64,000 nt of DNA from positions 37,860,734-37,924,733 of the forward strand of contig JALMQS010000153.1 in NCBI GenBank assembly GCA_024734495.1. Direction: 5' to 3'. The translations under genes and the position numbers were made by a program. Origin of the DNA: Forficula auricularia. Its lineage: Eukaryota; Arthropoda; Insecta; Dermaptera; Forficulidae. Positions 57,331 to 64,000 of this stretch are shown here, piece after piece (position 1 is the stretch's first letter; the number at the start of each line of letters is the position of its first letter). Below the pieces are notes generated by a model. It was not told the origin of the DNA, did no database searches, and saw nothing but the letters and a program-made list of their open reading frames with translations.

Positions 57331-58556
57331 ATGAATTTAACTTTAAAGGACATCATAGATATTAGTTGAAATATTTTTACATTGCATATCAGAGAGGTTC
57401 GTCCCCTTAGGAATCGAACCCAAGCGCTAACTAAGCTTGCCGGGCCAGTAGCCAAACCCTTAAGACAAATCTCTCTCTGACATGCAACATATATAATTAT
57501 TATAGCTAGATTTTTCACTCCCTTCAACTCAAAGGGAATAGTGAAAATTCCTGCTAAACTGAAAAAAGTTTTCAGTGACGGACCCATGGATTTTACAGTG
57601 AAAACAAAGATTTAAGTATCTTTTTGGGTGTCTTTTTTGAAAAAAGATGGAAATTATTTCAAAAATCAACCCAGTATATAATATTATTAAATGAATTTAA
57701 CTTTAAAGGACATCATAGATATTAGTTGAAATATTTTTACATTGCATATCAGAGAGGTTCGTCCCTTAGGAATCGAACCCAAGCGCTAACTAAGCTTGCC
57801 GGGCCAGTAGCCAAACCCTTAAGACAAATCTCTCTCTGACATGCAACATATATAATTATTATAGCTAGATTTTTCACTCCCTTCAACTCAAAGGGAATAG
57901 TGAAAATTCCTGCTAAACTGAAAAAAGTTTTCAGTGACGGACCCATGGATTTTACAGTGAAAACAAAGATTTAAGTATCTTTTTGGGTGTCTTTTTTTGA
58001 AAAAAGATGGAAATTATTTCAAAAATCAACCCAGTATATAATATTATTAAATGAATTTAACTTTAAAGGACATCATAGATATTAGTTGAAATATTTTTAC
58101 ATTGCATATCAGAGAGGTTCGTCCCCTTAGGAATCGAACCCAAGCGCTAACTAAGCTTGCCGGGCCAGTACTTAAATCTTTGTTTTCACTGTAAAATCCA
58201 TGGGTCCGTCACTGAAAACTTTTTTCAGTTTAGCAGGAATTTTCACTATTCCCTTTGAGTTGAAGGGAGTGAAAAATCTTTAGCTATAATACTTATATAT
58301 GTTGCATGTCAGAGAGAGATTTGTCTTAAGGGTTTGGCTACTGGCCCGGCAAGCTTAGTTAGCGCTTGGGTTCGATTCCTAAGGGGACGAACCTCTCTGA
58401 TATGCAATGTGAAAATATTTCAACTAATATCTGTGATGTCCTTTAAAGTTAAATTCATTTAATAATATTATATACTGGGTTGATTTTTGAAATAATTTCC
58501 ATCTTTTTTCATAAAAAGACACCCAAAAAGATACTTAAATCTTTGTTTTCACTTTA
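57331..58556. repeat. 360-bp tandem units with tRNA-like core, head-to-tail then inverted
   Basis: ATGAATTTAACTTTAAAGGA starts at 57331, 57691 and 58051, an exact 360-bp period, with near-identical units. The third unit breaks at about 58170 and the rest (58171-58556) is inverted. Each unit has, on its coding strand (minus for units 1-3), TGGCTACTGGCC and GGTTCGATTCC about 22 nt apart, which are pol III box A/B-like. The minus frames at 57327-57587 and 57749-57946 are repeat-internal, not genes. Confidence 0.85.
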
Positions 58557-59373
58557 AGTTTTTAATTGGATAATTGCTGAAAATGCGTTTTTAAGGATAA
58601 TTAAAAAAAATATTTTCCCTGTTAGGGCCTGCGTCACAGGTTCAGCCTAGGGGCCCATAGGTATTAAATCCGGCCCTGTATAGAGTTTTCATTTCAACTT
58701 TTGCGTCTCCTTTGCTTTATTAGATTACTCAACAACAAAAAGGAAACTTAACCTAGAAAATTCTCCTCATAAGTTATTTATAATGTTTCACCTAGAACCG
58801 ACACCTAAATACTTAAAAAAAAATTATGAAGGGATTATTATGAAATTTCATATTTGCATCAGATGTCTTCTAACTTACGTTTATATCTATATAATGTTTT
58901 GATATTTTGACTCCAAAAGGGGGGTTGGGGGGGGGGGCACGAATGAAAATTATCAAATAACTCCTAAACTATTAACCTACAGCAAATTTTATTATGAGCA
59001 AAGTTGCAGGAGATGTCAATTCTGACAACTTTTGTTTAAAAAATCCCCCCTGTGCTATGTCATGAAAAGTTAGTTAATTTACAATAAATATTGTTGTAGG
59101 CTAAATAGTTTGATAAGCACATGTTATCTGAAATAGAAATTTCCCTTGCATTCACTTGATCCAGTCTCTGCAGGTCTAGCAAGTTGGAACCTGTCTGTGG
59201 TTGTTTTTAATAAAGGCGACAGTGATTTTATATATGAAGTGTTATTTATTGAGTTTTTTCACATACGCCCGGTTTAACTACAATTCTGCCCAGTCTATCC
59301 GGCACAGCTCACTGATAATCAACCCTTAGAAATCCCCTTTTTGGATTTAAACACTTATATATACGTATATATT
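58557..59373. other. Unassigned, repeat scraps
   Basis: A GGCCTGCGTCACAGGTTCAG / GGGGCCCATAGG scrap at 58625-58675 and a G-run at 58920-58938. No gene. Confidence 0.35.
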
Positions 59374-59705
59374 ACTAGCTGCAAGGCACGCCTCATGAAC
59401 CCTCAACCCATTCTCCCACCCCCCGAAACCCACACAGCACCCCCGCCCCCACACCAACATCCCGCCCAATCCTCCACCCCACTACGCCTCTGGACCCTCA
59501 CCTGAGCCCCTACGTTATCCTGCACCTCCACCCCCGCACCACCCCACCCCCGGCTCATGCCCTCCACCCCCGCACCACCCCACCCCGGACCCCAGCTCAT
59601 GCCCTCCACACCTCGCACCATACCCTGCCTATCCCCCTGGACCCCCACACCCACTACGCCCCCCGGACTCCACCCTACTCTGTCTTGCTCCCTCACCCCA
59701 GGGTC
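59374..59705 (-). repeat. C-rich module beside a CTAG-ended hairpin (Helitron-like 3' end)
   Basis: On the minus strand a G-rich stretch of about 300 nt leads to GAGGCGTGCCTTGCAGCTAG, i.e. a short hairpin (AGGC/GCCT), then CTAG before T, as at Helitron 3' ends. It includes tandem copies of CCACCCCCGCACCACCCC. The minus-strand frame here is Gly/Val/Trp low complexity, not a protein. Confidence 0.5.
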
Positions 59706-60185
59706 ATTCCATGTCAACTCAACACACCCGTTTTACCTCACCACTTTAGATTTTCTTGAAATTTGGTACACTGATATGCTGTGCTAATATGAATAAAAAT
59801 ACAAAATTTCAAATTTTTATCTTGAATAGTTTTTTTTATGCGGCCTTGTGAAGTTTTCAAAAAATCGCAAAAAACCACGAACAAACAATTTTGAAACTGC
59901 TCTAAAAGCTGTCTTAATTGAGTTAGAGAGGTGGGGCAGGTGTCATTTTGCAGCTTTTTTAATGCTCTTTTCAGAGACATACAACATGATATAGGTTGTA
60001 AATGAAACATATATTTTTCTTAGGCTATATTTAAATGGCGGTTTCTGCTAGGGCTGTGTAACAAAATGACATTATAAAAATCTACAATTCAAGTTGAACA
60101 TATTGTTTTGTTGTTTGATGAATACATGAATAATTATTTCATTAGGTCAGCTTTACAATAGTTAGCAGATTTTATAACAAGACTA

Positions 60186-61016
60186 TATCTACTCTTATTA
60201 AACGAGCAAAAATTGTATATTTATTTGTATATATATTTGTTTGTTTATATATTTGTATCTTAGTTCTATTTTGAAAACGGCATTACCGATTTTGATGAAA
60301 TTCATGGGTTAGGGTTAGGGGGTATTTGGGGTGACAATTTGATCTGTCACGGTCTCATCTTCGACAAAATTGTTTTTGATGGGTTTTTTCGTAATCAAAT
60401 TAATTATTCTCAGGTAGAAAAATTCCATTCTTAGGGTTTTAAAAAGGTTTCCCTTTTCCTTTTATACCCAGGCAGACAATGGGTTGTTTGTTTCATTGTT
60501 CTAAAAGGCCTTGAACGAAGTATTGTGATTGTGAATTTTCACATATTTTGTTCTTCATAAATGTTAGAAATATTAATAAACGTTTTATAATTGTTTTTAT
60601 AAAGAACTTTATTTATTTAATAGAATAAAAAATAATCAAGAATTTATTTAAAAATATATTTCGCATAAGCAGGTCTCAATTTTCTGAAAAAATAACACAT
60701 TTTGATAGGTTTTATTTATTAATTGGATGAATAAAAATGAATCATATGGTTGAATCAAAACAGGTGTAGAAGGTGGGGCGTGGAAGTGGGGAATCCGGGG
60801 GTAGGGAGAGGTTTCGGGGGTGGGGTCGAGCGGGTGGGGTGGAGTGGGGGGGGCTACATTGGGCGACTATTATATATTTTTGTATTTTTTTAATTTGAAA
60901 GCGGCTCTCAAATAAAAATTGACTTTTTTATCAGAATTTTAAATTAAAAATAATATTAAAATAAAGCTTTTAACTGAAGGAAGAAGTTACCGAGCATCGC
61001 TCGGTGCCTCCAGGTA
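60186..61016 (+). mobile_element. Helitron-like element C3
   Basis: Starts TCTACTCTTATTAAACGAGC (60190), with ATTTTGAAAACGGCATTACC and GATTTTGATGAAATTCATGG near 60270-60310. Ends with hairpin ACCGAGCATCGCTCGGT (60989-61005) and CCAGGTACTA. A G-rich module sits at 60770-60860 ahead of the hairpin. This is the only copy with both ends and no nested insertion. Confidence 0.6.
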
Positions 61017-62246
61017 CTACTTATTTATGAGTGATTTTGAAGGGTGAGATTTATTTTAACTTCATTAAAAATTTACACAGAACTAAAAATATTAATATAA
61101 ACCAATAAGAAAAACATCAGTACTGACCTAAAAAGTGTATAATGATGTATGATAATCATAGATTAAATTAGCTATTAAAACACACAAAAAAACACAAAAG
61201 TTTAAAGTATCAATTGTTTTATGTAAGGTATAACAACTATTTTACATTATGGAATTGATAACTTAAGACATTTAAAACACTACTTGTCAGCGAGGACTCT
61301 AGTCACTGAATGAATGCTTGTGGAGACAGCCTGGCTTTTGCCAGTTTTAACTTGTTCAATAAATACAATGAATGAATCAAGTCAGTGGTATCGAGAAGGC
61401 TTGGTATCGCACAGGGTCTATTTCGCAAGAAAGGCAGAAGGTAGGTGGCAAGGTGTTTTATAACGAGAGAAAGAAACAGATAAGAAGCAGAATCGGGGGT
61501 CTAGAGAATATGGTCCAGGAGAGTAACAGGGGTCAGATCAGAGAGAGAAGGGCATTGAGAGTAAGCAGGGGTTGTCGCAGGTAGATCAGATAAAGGATAA
61601 GTATAAATAAGAAAGTAAGAAAGAAAGTAGTACGCTTAATGAATAATCAGAGTCAACTGAGGTCAAGGGCGACCAAGAACGTCCCCTCACCTCCAAGGGG
61701 CGGGGGACTGAAGGGGGTAGGAGGAGAAGCTTCGAAGCCCGGCAAAGGTCCAATTTAAATTTAACCAATAAGTATAATTAATATAGAGTAGGTACAACTA
61801 GTCTCAAAATATAGAATATATACAATAATTATTTACATTTTACGTGCTGTTTATGTTACATCTTTCTCGTGCTTTAATCTGCAAAGGAAAACGAGGAAAA
61901 TTTTAATTTTATTCTAATCTCAATTGTTGGGGCTGACCATAATTCAAGATATCTCAAGATGTTGAACGATATGAGCCATCTAAAAATGATCAAATTACCT
62001 TTGACATGAAATGCTCTAGACGTCTAGACTTAAACTTTAAAAAGACATTAAAGAAACCATAAAGATTTCCTATAGAGACGCGAGGAAACAATTAAAAAAC
62101 AAAAATATTGTTAGAAATTTTAAATATCAAAGAAAATAGGTATAATTTTCTTCCGTTAAACGAGAATGAATAAGAGCAAATAAATGATAATCCGAATACC
62201 TAATTATGCTTTTATCCGATACTCTACCAGGGCAGGGTACCTATAG
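61017..62246. other. Unassigned sequence with purine-rich stretch
   Basis: 61370-61740 is purine-rich and less AT-rich. It has a 70-codon unrecognised frame (61372-61584, starting MNQVSGIEKAWYRTG) that reads like an old LINE ORF scrap, preceded by an AATG-type tail (61360-61378). No firm assignment. Confidence 0.3.
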
Positions 62247-62441
62247 CAGAGGTCCACAAACTTTTTAAGAGATAGGGCCACAAGTGAATATTGAAAACTA
62301 TGGGCGGGCCGGATATAACATATTATACGGAAATTATATTAATAATACGCTATTATATTTAATATAGTGAATATTTGTGAATTAATTCTGTAGAGGCCCC
62401 GGGCCGGATTTGGCCCGCGAGCCGTAGTTTGGGGATTCCTG
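62247..62441. mobile_element. Old hAT remnant, CAGAGGTCCACAAACT ends
   Basis: CAGAGGTCCACAAACTTTTT at the left and GTAGTTTGGGGATTCCTG at the right are the classic hAT inverted ends; GGGCCGGATTTGGCCCGCGA is the usual subterminal text. The flanking 8-mers ACCTATAG and CTCTAAAG are partly conserved. Confidence 0.75.
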
Positions 62442-62965
62442 CTCTAAAGAGTATTTGACACGTATTTGACATTTTTGTAAGTGGACTACTAGTCCGTAAA
62501 ATTATCTAAATAAATCAATAAATAAATAAGAGTCTTAGACTGTAGGGAGACCAATGTAGAATCCAAAAGTACAGGCTTTAAAGTGTGTTAACATCTATGT
62601 TAAATCTCTCAAAAACTTGGCAATTTATTTATTTTAATAAATAAAAGAGAAGACATCGGGAAACCCCCCCCCCCCCATTGAACAATTTCTAAAAACATTT
62701 CGATGTTTCAGAATAATCATCAACACTCAAATACAAAATAAAATTAAAACATCTATATAAGTGTAGTTTATAATTTTCCATTATAACTAAATGAGAGAAC
62801 AAAATATATATAGATACTTATTTACATCGAGCAGAAGACGGACTTTTTGATCTATCCGTTATAAAATGGATGATTTGAGCTGCTTCTCTCACCCAGATCA
62901 TTAGTTTGACTAGTATTATATACAAGGTGTTTCTAAATTGATGCGAAATATTTTAAAGGGTGATT

Positions 62966-64000
62966 TTTCAGCAAAAATTAAGGGGGGGGGGTCTTTCATA
63001 TAATTTCATTTTATGTCCTAAAGAAGGGAAAGCTTCGGTTTTTCGATTTCACCCTTTATTAATGTATCAAGTATGGCAAATTTCAGAATTCTAGGTTGAT
63101 TGTATTTTCACTATATGTTAATTAAGCCTATAATAAATTTCACCCCTTCATTCTAGGTCTTGAAAAAGGGAAAGTTTCACTATTTCGATTTTTCCTTTTA
63201 ATTGTAGTCCAAACTCTACCAGTATGCCAAATTTCAGCATTCTAGGATCAGCGGAAGTACTCTAGGTTTTTAATATATGAGTCAGTTAGTCATTGAACAA
63301 AACGGCACTTTTCAGACCTTAATAATTCAAGAACTATAATAGGTTTATTCATGAAATTTGGGATTCTAGGTGTTCTAGTGGGGCTTATTATTATTTTTTT
63401 TTAATGATGTGAGAAGGAGATACACCAGAAGGTGCATCCCCTAAAGGCCTGTATGGGATGGCCCCTCCATCGTGAAAAGAACAGAGTAGAAGGAAAGAAG
63501 CCGGGATCACAAGCCAAATCTCAGAAAGTTAGATACAATCCAATTTACTAAGTTTTTTAAGGGCTTCGAGCAGTGGTAAATTCTCCGTGCGATAAATTAG
63601 GTTAAATTTATCTCTCACTTATTTTTTTTTCCAGACCCTATACTTTCAGAAAAAATGTCTGGGTATAGCCGGGAATCGAACCCGTGACCTCCGGGTTGCC
63701 AGCCAGACATGCTGACCACTACACCAGGGAGGCGGTCAATTCGCTATTATTAGACGTGCAAAATTTCAAGTAGGTCTAATAGTTTTTAGTTATGGCGGGG
63801 GGGGGGGGGTCGAAAGTACGTCTAAATAGTTCGTGTAAATATACACATGGCCGGTGCGTCGCCTGTTTTCCCGAACTTGACTGACACCAGTGTGTCTAGA
63901 TAAAACAATCCCCCCCTAACTTTAGAGGGCTGTAACTTGGTGGGGAAGTGTTTTTAAACAAAAAATTATATGAAAGACCACCTTTAATTTTTTCTGAAAA
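62966..64000 (-). mobile_element. Terminal-inverted-repeat element reaching the window end
   Basis: TTTTTCAGCAAAAATTAAGG ... GGTCTTTCATATAATTT at the left is mirrored at the right edge (AAATTATATGAAAGACC ... AATTTTTTCTGAAAA). The interior matches the inverse of 43292-44082. A SINE is inserted at 63384-63745. It may continue past the window. Confidence 0.65.
63384..63745 (-). mobile_element. tRNA-derived SINE with LINE-like 3' tail
   Basis: On the minus strand: a tRNA-like head (63737-63657) with TGGTGTAGTGGTCAGCATG (box A) and GGGTTCGATTCCCGG (box B); a body of about 230 nt; then a tail GGCCTTTAGGGGATGCACC and an A-run with AAT repeats. The tail matches 55936-55997. The head's acceptor ends do not pair, so it is not a tRNA gene. 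It splits the host element between GTCTAA and AAT-type sequence, with a short AATAATA duplication. Confidence 0.85.

Noticed and set aside
57327..57946. Two nearly identical minus-strand frames starting MGPSLKTFFSLAG
   Set aside because: They lie in the 360-bp tandem units and cross the tRNA-like box B; repeat-internal, no protein family.
59403..59717. A 104-codon minus-strand frame rich in Gly, Val and Trp
   Set aside because: Product of a C-rich repeat module with internal tandem repeats; composition explains the open frame.
60308..60322. GGGTTAGGGTTAGGG, telomere-like
   Set aside because: Only about two and a half units, of the TTAGGG type not expected in most insects, and inside a Helitron-like element.
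63657..63737. Possible functional tRNA gene
   Set aside because: Good box A and B, but the acceptor ends do not pair and the anticodon loop is the wrong size; followed by a SINE body and tail.

Overview
This is a nuclear window from an arthropod, most likely an insect. It is strongly AT-rich, its host genes are split by introns, and most of the rest is layered transposable-element debris. The two host genes and the repeat types (non-LTR retrotransposons, tRNA-derived SINEs, hAT, Tc1/mariner, TTAA-flanked and Helitron-like elements) fit an insect. The order cannot be fixed from the sequence alone.

Two host genes are recognisable. The first is a BAG-domain co-chaperone (starvin / Samui / BAG3 family) on the minus strand. 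Its first coding exon (52871-53035) and its large last exon (17670-18965) join in phase across an intron of about 33.9 kb, so everything from 19.0 to 52.9 kb is intronic. Upstream of exon 1 are an initiator and TATA-like box 32 bp apart and a strong cluster of heat-shock elements. The second is an intact single-ORF L-seryl-tRNA(Sec) kinase, PSTK (56160-57035, plus strand), a selenocysteine-synthesis enzyme. The genes are head to head about 3 kb apart. Between them lies the 5' end of a Ty3/gypsy-like LTR retrotransposon (LTR, tRNA-Ser-type primer site, start of gag). Its leader carries a consensus splice donor facing an acceptor just upstream of PSTK.

Layout: 0-1.8 kb, broken non-LTR reverse transcriptase; 2.0-7.8 kb, nested elements with a 118-bp tandem array; 8.4-9.7 kb, jockey-like pseudogene; 10.3-12.7 kb, a three-level nest (non-LTR fragment inside a TA-flanked element inside a Helitron-like element); 13.6-16.1 kb, small inverted-repeat elements; 17.5-19.0 kb, BAG last exon; 19-52.9 kb, BAG intron with many repeat families; 53.0-53.4 kb, BAG exon 1 and promoter; 55.1-57.1 kb, LTR element and PSTK; 57.3-58.6 kb, inverted tandem array of 360-bp tRNA-like units; 59.4-64 kb, C-rich module, Helitron-like element, hAT remnant, and a terminal-inverted-repeat element carrying a SINE.

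The clearest possibly undescribed element is a superfamily whose termini form an approximately 30-nt hairpin followed by TTGTAATCG. It carries internal tetranucleotide-like microsatellites and inserts into T-runs. It resembles Helentron-associated (HINE/DINE-1-like) elements. No CRISPR, rRNA, intact tRNA or prokaryotic feature was seen.
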